Source: Lacrimispora celerecrescens (GTDB taxonomy: Bacteria > Bacillota > Clostridia > Lachnospirales > Lachnospiraceae). From it: a DNA stretch of 64,000 bases. The notes under the pieces were generated by a model. It worked only from the letters and a program-made list of their open reading frames with translations, was not told the origin of the DNA and did not search any database. The DNA lies in assembly GCF_000732605.1 (NCBI RefSeq), contig NZ_JPME01000003.1, forward strand, positions 169,283 to 233,282, read 5' to 3'. A program made the position numbers and the translations under genes. Shown here one piece after another: positions 8,433 through 16,540 of the stretch (position 1 is its first letter; each line of letters starts with the position of its first letter).

Positions 8433-9871
8433 AAGAAAAGTCATTAAAGAAAAATACGGTATTTAATTTTTTAAAAGCAATTGCAAGCTTAATCTTCCCA
8501 TTTATCACGTTTCCTTACGTATCAAGAGTACTTGGTGTAGAAAAAATCGGACAAGTAAACTTTGCGAATAATTTAGTCAACTATTTTGTACTTATATCGG
8601 GGCTTGGTATATCCAATTATGCCATCAGAGAAGGAGTAAAATATAGAGATGACAAAAGATTAATCAGTCAGTTCAGTATGGAGATGATTATCATAAATTT
8701 ACTCTCTACGCTGATTTCCTACATTTTACTCTTTATTGTCATTTCCATACCTTCACTTGCAGATTATCGTATGCTGATGCTTCTCTTTAGTACGATGTTG
8801 ATATTTAACATAGTAGGAATCAACTGGTTGTTTAACATATTTGAGGAATTTGGATATATAACATTTCGCACTATTATCATGCAGATAGTTTCGCTTGTAT
8901 TATTGCTTTTCCTGGTGCGTGGCAAGGAAGACTATCTCAAGTATACACTGGTTTTGGTGATTTCAAGTGTAGGAGCTAATATTTTCAACATAAGCTACGC
9001 AAGAAAATTTATCTCTTATAAAACTTATAAAAAACCGGAACTTTTAAAACATTTAAAGCCAATACTTATCATTTTTGCCATGAGCGTGGCAAGTAATATA
9101 TATTTAAATATTGATACTACCATGCTTGGGTTTATGCTTGGCGACTATGAAGTAGGGATTTATACAGCTGGAAGCAAGATTAATAAGATTATTGTAAATC
9201 TGCTATCTTCTGTACTGGTAGTTTTTTTGCCTAGGTTATCATACTATGTAAAGCTCGGTAAAAAAGATGAGTTTACATCTATGGTGGACAAGGCTTTAAA
9301 CTATATATTAGGACTCACTATACCGGCGTGTATCGGTTTTGTTTTACTAAGTAAAGAGATCATACTTCTGTTTAGTGGCTCGGAATTCACAGATGCCATA
9401 CCTGTACTGATGATCAAAGCGCCGAATATCATATTTTCAGTGCTGAATGGTTTTATAGCCATACAGCTTTTTATGCCTCTCGGTAAAGAAAAAATATCTC
9501 TTTATGCCACGTTATGCGGTGCATTATTAAATGTATTTTTCAATGTTTTATTGATACCGGAATTTGGCGCTGTGGGATCCTCAGTGGCTACTATAGTGGC
9601 AGAAGGAGTAGTCATGATAGTGTGTGTGTGTACTCTAAGAAAAGATTATACATTTGACAGACTGAAGAGTGAAACCGGAAAATATATTGTGGCAAGTGTT
9701 TGTATGGTACCGGTGGGTATGTTGTTTAAACATACTGGAATGGGATTGTTCGGAAGAACGGTATCAACGGTATTTTTCGACGGCATCATATATGTATTAG
9801 TGCTATACGTAATGAAAGCTGAGATAATTATAGAGAATCTCTCTCTAATTAGAAATAAACTAAAAACATAG
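8429..9871 (+). CDS. Polysaccharide flippase, Wzx/MATE-like
   Basis: A 480-residue, very hydrophobic protein expected to have about 12-14 membrane helices, which would flip the lipid-linked repeat unit to the outer face of the membrane. The N-terminus (NTVFNFLKAIASLIFPFITFPYVSRVLG) is characteristic of the polysaccharide-transport family, and an LPRLSYY-type loop lies mid-protein. ATG 8429 overlaps the previous stop and gives the right N-terminus; an in-frame ATG at 8390 would extend into the glycosyltransferase. Together with the EpsG-like polymerase and chain-length protein it defines a Wzx/Wzy-type pathway. Confidence 0.9.
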   Translation: MKEKSLKKNTVFNFLKAIASLIFPFITFPYVSRVLGVEKIGQVNFANNLVNYFVLISGLGISNYAIREGVKYRDDKRLISQFSMEMIIINLLSTLISYILLFIVISIPSLADYRMLMLLFSTMLIFNIVGINWLFNIFEEFGYITFRTIIMQIVSLVLLLFLVRGKEDYLKYTLVLVISSVGANIFNISYARKFISYKTYKKPELLKHLKPILIIFAMSVASNIYLNIDTTMLGFMLGDYEVGIYTAGSKINKIIVNLLSSVLVVFLPRLSYYVKLGKKDEFTSMVDKALNYILGLTIPACIGFVLLSKEIILLFSGSEFTDAIPVLMIKAPNIIFSVLNGFIAIQLFMPLGKEKISLYATLCGALLNVFFNVLLIPEFGAVGSSVATIVAEGVVMIVCVCTLRKDYTFDRLKSETGKYIVASVCMVPVGMLFKHTGMGLFGRTVSTVFFDGIIYVLVLYVMKAEIIIENLSLIRNKLKT

Positions 9872-9886
9872 ATATGGAGAAAAGAT

Positions 9887-11152
9887 ATGAGCCAGACATT
9901 TTTTGATTTACGGGAGTTTATCATAATTGTACTAAAGAAGCTTAAAATGACAATAGGAATTACATTGACACTGACTGTGGTTATGGCTTTGTATCGTTTT
10001 ATACCGCTGATGATCCAATATATCAATTATGACAATATTACTGCCGAACAGATGATGAATGCAGATGTAGATTTTCCGTATTATTATCAGGCTCGCAGGA
10101 CTTTGTATATAGAGCCTGTTTATGAGGCTATAGGACAGACATATATAGACAAGTCAAAGCAAATATTAGAAACATATGGAGCTGTACAGTTTAATGATGA
10201 AGTTATAGGGCCGATCGTAGATGAGTATTATATCGATATGGCTGCATATTATAATGAGAATCAGGATGCACAGTTAGAGTATCATTATATAACATCAGCT
10301 CAAAAGAAAAATTTTTTAACAGAGAATTTCTATGAGGCATTTACCATCAGCCTGCCTTCAGACCACATCATAAACCTAAGCGTGAAGACGCCGAACGAGG
10401 AATTATCTAACACACTTTTGGAAGCATGGGAGAGGAATTTGAATAAGTATGTAGAGGGAGTGCTCGGTAAGTATGATTATAAAATAACAGTAGGTCAGGT
10501 GGGTAAAACCGTTCCACAGAGTTTTACAGGCGGCGCAGAAATAAGCCCTTCATCTACTCAGAGTATAAAACATAGAAATAGTATGTCTTTTATAGCTGCA
10601 AGGACGATAAAAGGTGGCATTTGGGGAATCGGTGTAGGTATCCTCATCAGCATAGTTATATCATTCTTCACTTACGCACTTAGTACAAAGATAGAGTATG
10701 AGAGTGATCTATCTCCTTTTTCTTTTCCTGTAATTGCAAGTATAAGGCGGGAAAAGAAAAAAGGGCTTGGCTTTATCAATCGTATGGTCGATAAATTAGA
10801 AGGAAATGCAGCAGACTGTTACAGTTTAGAAACAGCTGCGAATATTACCGCAGAGTATGTAAATGCATCACAGGGGCCAAACTCGATAGTGTTACTAACA
10901 GGTGATATATGTAATATCGAACTTGAATCATTATGTGATTTATTAAACAAATTATCAGCAGGAGAAAAGATGAGTTTTATCTGTGGTACAGATATTCTGA
11001 CCAATGCCGGTACATTTAAGAAAACGAAAGATGCAGATAAGGTTATCGTTGTATCACAGATTGGCGTTTCATATAAAGAGAGCATTAAGAAAAGTGTTGA
11101 TTTGATAAGAAGCATTGATAAGCAAATACTTGGTTTTGTACTTATTAAGTAA
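9887..11152 (+). CDS. Wzz-type chain-length protein with kinase-like C-terminal remnant domain
   Basis: A 421-residue membrane protein that would set polymer length. One membrane segment lies near residues 22-38 and a second near residues 248-268, with an extracytoplasmic region between, as in Wzz/YveK/CapA proteins. The C-terminal ~130 residues are unusual. They read like the beta-alpha core of bacterial tyrosine autokinases (NSIVLLTGDI..., ADKVIVVSQIG, DKQILGFVLIK), but I see no Walker A lysine loop. It could be a degenerate BY-kinase domain fused to the chain-length protein. It sits 15 bases after the flippase gene. The Wzz assignment rests mainly on topology and context. Confidence 0.75.
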   Translation: MSQTFFDLREFIIIVLKKLKMTIGITLTLTVVMALYRFIPLMIQYINYDNITAEQMMNADVDFPYYYQARRTLYIEPVYEAIGQTYIDKSKQILETYGAVQFNDEVIGPIVDEYYIDMAAYYNENQDAQLEYHYITSAQKKNFLTENFYEAFTISLPSDHIINLSVKTPNEELSNTLLEAWERNLNKYVEGVLGKYDYKITVGQVGKTVPQSFTGGAEISPSSTQSIKHRNSMSFIAARTIKGGIWGIGVGILISIVISFFTYALSTKIEYESDLSPFSFPVIASIRREKKKGLGFINRMVDKLEGNAADCYSLETAANITAEYVNASQGPNSIVLLTGDICNIELESLCDLLNKLSAGEKMSFICGTDILTNAGTFKKTKDADKVIVVSQIGVSYKESIKKSVDLIRSIDKQILGFVLIK

Positions 11153-11164
11153 AGAGGTAGATTC

Positions 11165-12241
11165 ATGACTTATTTTATGATGATACTTATAACTGGAATA
11201 CTGATAAATATATGTCTGCCGTATATGAAACAGCAGACGTTGGGTACTATCAGTATATTTGGCTATGAGTTCAGGTTCAAAAGAGAGTTCTTTATAGCGA
11301 TTGTTGCGTTGCCGATGTTCTTGTTGCTCGCACTCCAATATGCAGTTAATAGCGATTATGATAATTATATAAAAATATTTTATCAAGTTCAGCTTGGAGA
11401 AAGTAATATCGAGATTGGGTACAGGCTGATTAACAAAATGACTGCAATGCTGAATTTGGATTTTCAGTGGATTTATATTATCATGTACGGAATTTCTTTT
11501 GTATTATTGGTAAAGTGTTTGCTTCCGTATTCAGAAGACATCTTTTTATCTCTGATTTTACTCTTTTTTTGTTTTTTTGAAATAGTATTTATACAGATAC
11601 GCCAGCTTGCTGCAGTACTTATATGTATGTCAGCATTTCACCTTATTGCCGAGAAAAAAATGTGGAGGTATTTCCTGGCTGTTTTAATTGCCTGTTCATT
11701 TCATAAATCAGCTGTAATAATGTTGCCGATGTATTTTTTTCTGACATATGATTTCAAATTTACTTATTATTTGATGATAGGCGGAGCTTTGTTTGGGCTT
11801 GGTTTTTTTTCCAACAGATGGATACCTTTTTTGCTTGGTAAGTTCATACCTGAACGAGTAGGTTGGTTTCAGATGTATAAAAGTAACCCGATCAGTAAAT
11901 GGCAGTCTTTATTTATCTTACTGATGTTAGTTATTGTTATTTTGTATTATGATCAGATTAAAGAGATGCACGCATTTAACAGGATATTATTAAATGCTTT
12001 TTTGCTTAGAATAATAATATATTTATGTGGGAACTGGATTCCCGAAAATAGGAGGTTCGGTTTTTATTTTTATCTGCCGATTACGATTTTAATTCCAAAT
12101 TTGCTTGCTCGTGAAAAAAACAAATATTTGAAAAGCCTACTGTCATTTATAGTATGTGCTTCGGTATTTGTCGTGTTTTGGTTACAATATGGTGGGAGAG
12201 AATGGATGAATTATAAGAGTATATTTTCACGCATAGGTTGA
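11165..12241 (+). CDS. EpsG-family polysaccharide polymerase (Wzy-like)
   Basis: A 358-residue multi-pass membrane protein with roughly ten hydrophobic segments. Near residue 70 it has VNSDYDNYIKIF, resembling the Asp-Tyr signature of EpsG proteins, and IQIRQLAAVLICMSAFHLI near residue 150 is also typical, as is FHKSAVIM. It would polymerise flipped repeat units on the outer face of the membrane. It is the last intact gene of the AT-rich locus and lies 12 bases after the chain-length gene. An IS256 remnant begins about 200 bases downstream. Confidence 0.82.
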   Translation: MTYFMMILITGILINICLPYMKQQTLGTISIFGYEFRFKREFFIAIVALPMFLLLALQYAVNSDYDNYIKIFYQVQLGESNIEIGYRLINKMTAMLNLDFQWIYIIMYGISFVLLVKCLLPYSEDIFLSLILLFFCFFEIVFIQIRQLAAVLICMSAFHLIAEKKMWRYFLAVLIACSFHKSAVIMLPMYFFLTYDFKFTYYLMIGGALFGLGFFSNRWIPFLLGKFIPERVGWFQMYKSNPISKWQSLFILLMLVIVILYYDQIKEMHAFNRILLNAFLLRIIIYLCGNWIPENRRFGFYFYLPITILIPNLLAREKNKYLKSLLSFIVCASVFVVFWLQYGGREWMNYKSIFSRIG

Positions 12242-12439
12242 AAGTTGATTTGAATTAAAAAAATTTAACACGCTCCTGGAGTATCCCAAAGATTGTTTAA
12301 ACCTTCAAACTGATATAAGATACAATTATCAGTTTGGAGGTATTTTTATGGTGAAACGAAAAGATACACTGCAAAAGGCTGCCATGGATGATATATAATT
12401 AATTTCGCAAATTCAATTTCAAAAAAATAGACATGGTCT

Positions 12440-12960
12440 ATAGCCGTTTAAAATGCCTTGGGATGCTGGAATCCATTCTAGAAGTATTTCCGGATACAAA
12501 GTATCAAAGAGTACTGTACATTTCTACCGGAATATATTCTCTGCTACTCCACGTTATAAGATGAAAGAAGTCCCTGTGCTGCTAAAGGCTACCCATGCTC
12601 AAGAGTGTAAAGCTTCTACAAGAGAAAATGCAAAACAAGTAGCTGAAAGACTAAAATGAAACTGACATCGGTAGCCAAAAAGGTCGAAGATGGAATCGAA
12701 GAAACACTTACATACATGGATTTCCATAGCCAACACTGGACTAAAATTCGTACCAACAACAACATTAAGAGACTAATCAAGAAATTAAACGCAGAACCTG
12801 TGCAATTAGTGCATTCCCTGATTGGCAAAGTGCTTTGATGCTTGTATGTGCCAGATTACGTCATGTAGCTGAAACCCAATGGGGTACAAAACGCTACATG
12901 AATATGGAGCATCTAAAAGAAATGGATATCCATTACGAGTCTGATATCATAGCCGGCGGA
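12440..12960 (+). pseudogene. Decayed IS256-family transposase
   Basis: The C-terminal part of an IS256 (mutator) transposase survives in at least three frames. Pieces are LGMLESILEVFPDTKYQR, then VHFYRNIFSATPR and LLKATHAQECKA, then KKVEDGIEETLTYMDF with HWTKIRTNN, and finally MLVCARLRHVAETQWGTKRYMNME near 12838-12910. Frame changes lie near 12510, 12657 and 12835. The catalytic N-terminal half is missing. A possible N-terminal scrap starts at ATG 12349 and stops within 17 codons. No intact terminal inverted repeats were identified. It marks the junction between the AT-rich polysaccharide locus and the next operon. Confidence 0.85.
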
Positions 12961-13238
12961 CTACCGGCTACCAGACGGTTGAAATACTATTTGCGAAAAA
13001 TTCTTGACACCATCTGTGGTATACCTTTCATATTACCGGCTAAACAAACGGTATACATAAAATTATTTTATAAAATGCACACCTTTATTTTTTGTAAAAT
13101 CTAGAGAATAGTTAAGATTAGTAATAGTGCTGGATGGCTTTTCCGATGACTGTGTTGAAACACGGCTGCCATTATGGGAAAGCTTTCTTTAATTTGAATA
13201 GCAATAATATACTAAATTTATTAAAAATAAAAAACCCC

Positions 13239-13283
13239 TTGCAATTTATCTCTACATAGAGTAATATATAACTACATAGAGAT
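13239..13283 (+). promoter_or_regulatory. MarR operon promoter with overlapping palindromic operator
   Basis: TTGCAA (13239-13244), a 17-base spacer and TAATAT (13262-13267) form a near-consensus sigma-A promoter. ATCTCTACATAGAG (13248-13261), with a CTCTA-N2-TAGAG dyad, lies inside the spacer. A related half reading ACTACATAGAGAT (13271-13283) lies over the likely start point. The outer ATCTCTA and TAGAGAT also pair. This layout fits autorepression by the MarR-family protein encoded at 13299. Confidence 0.75.
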
Positions 13284-13298
13284 AATATAGGAGATGAA

Positions 13299-13733
13299 AT
13301 GGCAAAAACAGAATTAAAAATCCTAATTGGCCTACACCGGGCCGTAAACTATATTGACCGCCAATCAACCAAGATATTTTCAGAGTACAATCTTACCATG
13401 GGCCAATTTGCCGTATTAGAGGCATTATATCACAAAGGAGACATGACCATCGGTCAGGTTCAGGAAAAAATATTAAGTTCCAGCGGAACCATTCCTCTTA
13501 TTATAAATAACCTTGAAAAAAGAGGGTATCTTATAAGGAAAGCAGACAGCAAAGATAAGAGGCGATGCATTCTCCATATCACAGCTCAGGGACAAGAATT
13601 GATTGGTCAGGTATATCCAAGAAATGAAGCCAGAATTATTGAGTTAATGACTCATTGGACTGATGAAGAAAAAGAACAATTGGCAATTTTATTAAAAAAG
13701 TTTGGAGATGAGATGAATGGAGAGAAAGATTAA
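13299..13733 (+). CDS. MarR-family transcriptional regulator
   Basis: A 144-residue winged-helix repressor. It has an N-terminal dimer helix with LHRAVNYIDRQ, then YNLTMGQFAVLEALYHKGDMTIG leading into the recognition helix (KILSSSGTIPLIINNLEKRG) and the wing KADSKDKRRCILHITAQG near residues 80-100. That wing pattern (D-x-R-D/K-x-R) is standard for MarR and OhrR types. TAGGAG is six bases before ATG 13299. It overlaps the pirin gene by 17 bases, and the two are surely co-transcribed. Family members sense phenolics, peroxides or electrophiles; the inducer here is unknown. It lacks an OhrR-like N-terminal cysteine, so organic peroxide sensing by that route is unlikely. Confidence 0.9.
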   Translation: MAKTELKILIGLHRAVNYIDRQSTKIFSEYNLTMGQFAVLEALYHKGDMTIGQVQEKILSSSGTIPLIINNLEKRGYLIRKADSKDKRRCILHITAQGQELIGQVYPRNEARIIELMTHWTDEEKEQLAILLKKFGDEMNGEKD

Positions 13734-14562
13734 AAGACAGGTAAGAGGTTTTAGAACCCAGGATGGTGCAGGCGTAAACCTGGTAAGGGTGTTAGGACAT
13801 GAAACAATGGAAGAATACGATCCCATACTGATGCTGGATTCCTTTGACAGTACAAATCCCGATGATTACACGGCCGGATTCCCCATGCACCCGCATAGGG
13901 GCATTGAAACCATCAGTTATGTATACCGCGGGCAGATGGTTCATAAGGATAGTTTGGGAAATGAAGATTCCATTTCAGACGGAGAAGTCCAGTGGATGAC
14001 AGCAGGCTCCGGAATCCTGCATGAAGAGAAGCTGCCTGCTTCAGCACGAATGCTTGGTGTACAGCTGTGGCTGAATTTACCGTCAAAGGATAAAATGACC
14101 GCTCCTTCTTACCACAGCATAAAAAATGATGAGATTGAAGAGATCAATCTTGAAAGTGGAAAATTGAGACTGCTTGCCGGGCAATATAAAGACAATAAAG
14201 GATATGAGGGCAAATATCTTCCTCTGGATTACTACGATATCCATCTAGATCCCAACGCTTCCATTTCCTTAGATACGGAGCCAAACCGCTCGGTTATGAT
14301 CTTTACCCTGTCAGGAGAGGTTTCTGTAGGAGGAGAACTGGTGAGAGAGAAGACAGCGGCGAAGCTTACCTCTGGAGATACGGTCGAGATAAAAAGTGCT
14401 GAAAAGAATGCTCAGGTATTATTTATAAGTTCAACGTCTTTGGGAGAGCCTATAGCCTGGGGCGGCCCCATTGTCATGAATACGAAAGCCGAATTGCAAA
14501 AAGCTTTTACAGATTTAAATCAAGGAACATTCTTACAAAAGGGAATGTCATATGACGACTAA
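13717..14562 (+). CDS. Pirin family protein
   Basis: A 281-residue bicupin of the pirin family. The N-terminal cupin has the metal-ligand motif FPMHPHRGIETISYVYRGQM near residues 50-70, with the His-x-His and later WMTAGSGILHEE supplying the third His and Glu. Some bacterial pirins have quercetinase activity; others act as redox or stress proteins. The start is ATG 13717, with GGAG about nine bases upstream inside the marR gene. With MarR and a nitroreductase it forms an apparent electrophile- or aromatic-stress operon. The real substrate cannot be read from sequence. Confidence 0.9.
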   Translation: MERKIKRQVRGFRTQDGAGVNLVRVLGHETMEEYDPILMLDSFDSTNPDDYTAGFPMHPHRGIETISYVYRGQMVHKDSLGNEDSISDGEVQWMTAGSGILHEEKLPASARMLGVQLWLNLPSKDKMTAPSYHSIKNDEIEEINLESGKLRLLAGQYKDNKGYEGKYLPLDYYDIHLDPNASISLDTEPNRSVMIFTLSGEVSVGGELVREKTAAKLTSGDTVEIKSAEKNAQVLFISSTSLGEPIAWGGPIVMNTKAELQKAFTDLNQGTFLQKGMSYDD

Positions 14563-14601
14563 TAAAACTAAAATTATTTAATTAGAATAGGAGGAATTAA
14601 A

Positions 14602-15174
14602 ATGAGCATTATTAAATCATTAGAAAAGAGAAGAAGCTATTACAACATTAATAAAGAACTTCCCGTTAATACTAGCGAAGTCATTGAACAGATTGAAAAA
14701 TTGACAGAACTGGTGCCCGATGCTTTTAATATGAAAAGCTCCCGCATTGTGGTGGCCTTAGAAGAAAAGCAGGAGCTATTATGGGATTCTATCTATGACG
14801 CTTTCGGGGGCCAGGTTCCAAGAGAAAAAATAGACAGCTTTAAAGCAGGGGCAGGAACCATTCTTTATTTCTACGATCAGGAGGTCGTAAAAGGGCTTCA
14901 GGGACAGTTTCCGCTATATGCAGATAATTTCCCCGCCTGGGCGATGCAGTCCAGTGCAATGCTTCAAATCAGCATCTGGAGCGGGCTGCGGGAATTAGGG
15001 ATCGGTGCTTCCTTACAGCATTACAATCCTGTTATAGATCAGAAAGTCCGGGAACTGTTTAATTTGCCGGAAAGCTATCTGCTGATTGGCCAAATGCCTT
15101 TTGGAGGTATTGTAAAAGAGCCTGAAGCAAAAGAAAAGGAAGATATTTCAAAACGAGTTCGGATTGAACGATAA
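14602..15174 (+). CDS. Nitroreductase family protein
   Basis: A 190-residue FMN-dependent oxidoreductase-like protein. The N-terminus EKRRSYYNINKELPV matches the FMN-phosphate-binding RRS motif of the family. DAFNMKSSRIVVAL is the usual second motif, and LRELGIGASLQHYNP is the central helix motif. It closely resembles the short YdgI/Frm2-like group. A GGAGGAA ribosome-binding site precedes ATG 14602. It probably reduces nitro or quinone compounds using NAD(P)H and would be the detoxifying arm of the MarR-pirin operon. A terminator follows at 15201. Confidence 0.88.
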   Translation: MSIIKSLEKRRSYYNINKELPVNTSEVIEQIEKLTELVPDAFNMKSSRIVVALEEKQELLWDSIYDAFGGQVPREKIDSFKAGAGTILYFYDQEVVKGLQGQFPLYADNFPAWAMQSSAMLQISIWSGLRELGIGASLQHYNPVIDQKVRELFNLPESYLLIGQMPFGGIVKEPEAKEKEDISKRVRIER

Positions 15175-15200
15175 ATTAATTAAATTTTATCCAAATTTGA

Positions 15201-15231
15201 AAAAGCAGGCGTAATATACGCTTGCTTTTTT
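15201..15231 (+). terminator. Intrinsic terminator of the marR-pirin-nitroreductase operon
   Basis: AAAAGCAGGCG (15201-15211) pairs, with one mismatch, to CGCTTGCTTTT (15219-15229) around a short AT loop and runs into TTTTTT. It lies 27 bases after the nitroreductase stop. Confidence 0.8.
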
Positions 15232-15703
15232 ACGTCAACTCTCTCGTTACTCAACATCTTTTCCGATACCGAACTTCTTTCCATCGTCTGCTTGCCGCCC
15301 AATCGGTCATAATAAATATCCGTATTTTTAATGCAGTCGCCCTATCTATTACTTTGGAGTATACGTAATATAACTACCTCAGACCACCCAATAGGTCCCT
15401 AATAAACCACAGGTACCCTGGATATCAGAAAAATGATGTGAATTGTTGCATATAGTCGTTAAAAGGTTATCAGAAGTAATCAATTTTTCACGAATTTTAT
15501 CGACAATCCTACACGGCACATATTGTACCTTGTTTTATTGGTATAAATAGATGTTGTATTTTTGCTTCTTTTTGGATAAAAATATGGTTAATTTATTAAA
15601 GAATGACAAAAAAATGTCGAATATTGCGATTTGTTTCGCTTTTCAAACAATAGAAAACGGCTTATAGTGATTACAAGAAAAGCAAAAAAGGAGGGTTTTC
15701 TAT
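15232..15703. other. Gene-free spacer with weak promoter and a Spo0A-like heptamer
   Basis: This 470-base stretch holds no gene I can support. A short minus-strand open stretch near 15185-15320 matches nothing I recognise. Close to its right end lie TGTCGAA (15615-15621), identical to the core of the Spo0A box, and a possible promoter with TTTTCA (15640-15645), a 17-base spacer and TATAGT (15663-15668), just before the small gene at 15704. One heptamer can occur by chance, so regulation by Spo0A is only a suggestion. Confidence 0.35.
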
Positions 15704-15853
15704 ATGACAGATGCTGAGAGGCTAAGGATTATAGAGATTGAGAATGAGAGGCTTATGGAAGAGAATGAGAAACTCCATAAAGTGATTAAAAGGTTAAATC
15801 AGACGCTTAACAGATTAATAGGTCGTTACATAAGAGCTGACGAGGTTGCCTGA
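15704..15853 (+). CDS. 49-residue coiled-coil micro-protein
   Basis: A small gene with a strong AAGGAGG ribosome-binding site (15688-15694) before ATG 15704. The 49 residues are almost entirely a charged amphipathic helix with leucine/isoleucine heptads (IENERLMEENEKLHKVIKRL, then NQTLNRLIGRYIRADEVA). No signal peptide or metal motif is present. Its middle part resembles the C-terminal coil of the protein encoded convergently at 15900-16307 (ENEKL-x-K-x-I then Q-T), so the two may form a mixed coiled coil or share origin. The function is unknown. Length, ribosome-binding site and heptad pattern make it a likely real gene. Confidence 0.65.
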   Translation: MTDAERLRIIEIENERLMEENEKLHKVIKRLNQTLNRLIGRYIRADEVA

Positions 15854-15855
15854 CT

Positions 15856-15898
15856 AGGGATAGCCAGGGAGTGCGGGGGCACTCCCGGGAGTATCCCT
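15856..15898. other. Long hairpin between two convergent stop codons
   Basis: Outer arms AGGGATA (15856-15862) and TATCCCT (15892-15898) and inner arms GGGAGTGC (15867-15874) and GCACTCCC (15879-15886) form a nested GC-rich hairpin that fills the space between the stops of the micro-protein gene and the zinc-ribbon gene. There is no T-run on either side. It could be a bidirectional RNA 3'-end or processing structure. Confidence 0.7.
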
Positions 15899-15899
15899 G

Positions 15900-16307
15900 T
15901 CAGGGATCGATCCCGGTTTTGGAATTTTCCTCGTTGCCGGGATCATATCCCTTTGTCTTGCGCATCAGTTCCCATATTGTTTGATGCATCCATTCAATAG
16001 TTTTATTCAGCTTTTCATTTTCTGTTTCTAATTCGGTAATGCGCTCCCCCATAAGGGCAATAATCTCCCGGTTGTTATTGACTCTGTGTGGCGCCAACAG
16101 GCGCTGGACGTAGGGAGATGATGCGGCAACGATATGGGTGGAAAGTAATTCATCTCTTGCTTCACAGGAGAGATCCATAAAATCCTGATAACTGATGGAT
16201 AAGGTTACCATATCCTCCCTGCACTTGGGACAAACTGCGTTCCGCTGAAGCTGATAATATCCATAGTAACCGCATTTGGGACAATAGTACACGGACAGTT
16301 CTCTCAT
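15900..16307 (-). CDS. Zinc-ribbon protein with C-terminal coiled coil
   Basis: A 135-residue protein of unknown function. Near its start it has YYCPKCGYYGYYQL and AVCPKCREDM, two Cys-x2-Cys knuckles that should bind one zinc. A middle helical part follows, including SCEARDELL and PYVQRLLAPHR. The C-terminal coil is ERITELETENEKLNKTIEWM then HQTIWELMRK. The start is ATG 16307 because AAGGAGGAGA lies six bases upstream; an in-frame ATG at 16331 has no such site. The coil resembles the micro-protein encoded head-on at 15704. Nucleic-acid or protein binding is plausible but not shown. Confidence 0.75.
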   Translation of the reverse strand: MRELSVYYCPKCGYYGYYQLQRNAVCPKCREDMVTLSISYQDFMDLSCEARDELLSTHIVAASSPYVQRLLAPHRVNNNREIIALMGERITELETENEKLNKTIEWMHQTIWELMRKTKGYDPGNEENSKTGIDP

Positions 16308-16465
16308 CGGTCTCCTCCTTTTTTTTACCATAAAAACAATCTACCTCTATAATATATAACGTAAAATAATTTTAATTATAACGCAAAAAAGTACTAAAAA
16401 TATAAAAAGTTGTAAGTTTATAGAAGGTATACAAAAACCCCCGGATAATTGGTGCAGAATGCATA

Positions 16466-16502
16466 AAAGAGATCCGCACGCGGCGAACGTGCGGATCTCT
16501 TT
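16466..16502 (-). terminator. Intrinsic terminator of the cell-wall-binding repeat gene
   Basis: AAAGAGATCCGCACG (16466-16480) and CGTGCGGATCTCTTT (16488-16502) form a perfect 15-bp stem with a 7-base loop. It lies about 40 bases past the stop of the minus-strand gene ending at 16541, and reading that strand a short TTTTAT follows. Confidence 0.85.
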
Positions 16503-16540
16503 ATGTTTGAACGGATGAATCATTTGTAATATTTTTAAAT

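Noticed and set aside
15185..15320. Minus-strand open stretch after the nitroreductase operon
   Set aside because: It crosses the operon terminator, lacks a start with a ribosome-binding site, and matches nothing I recognise.
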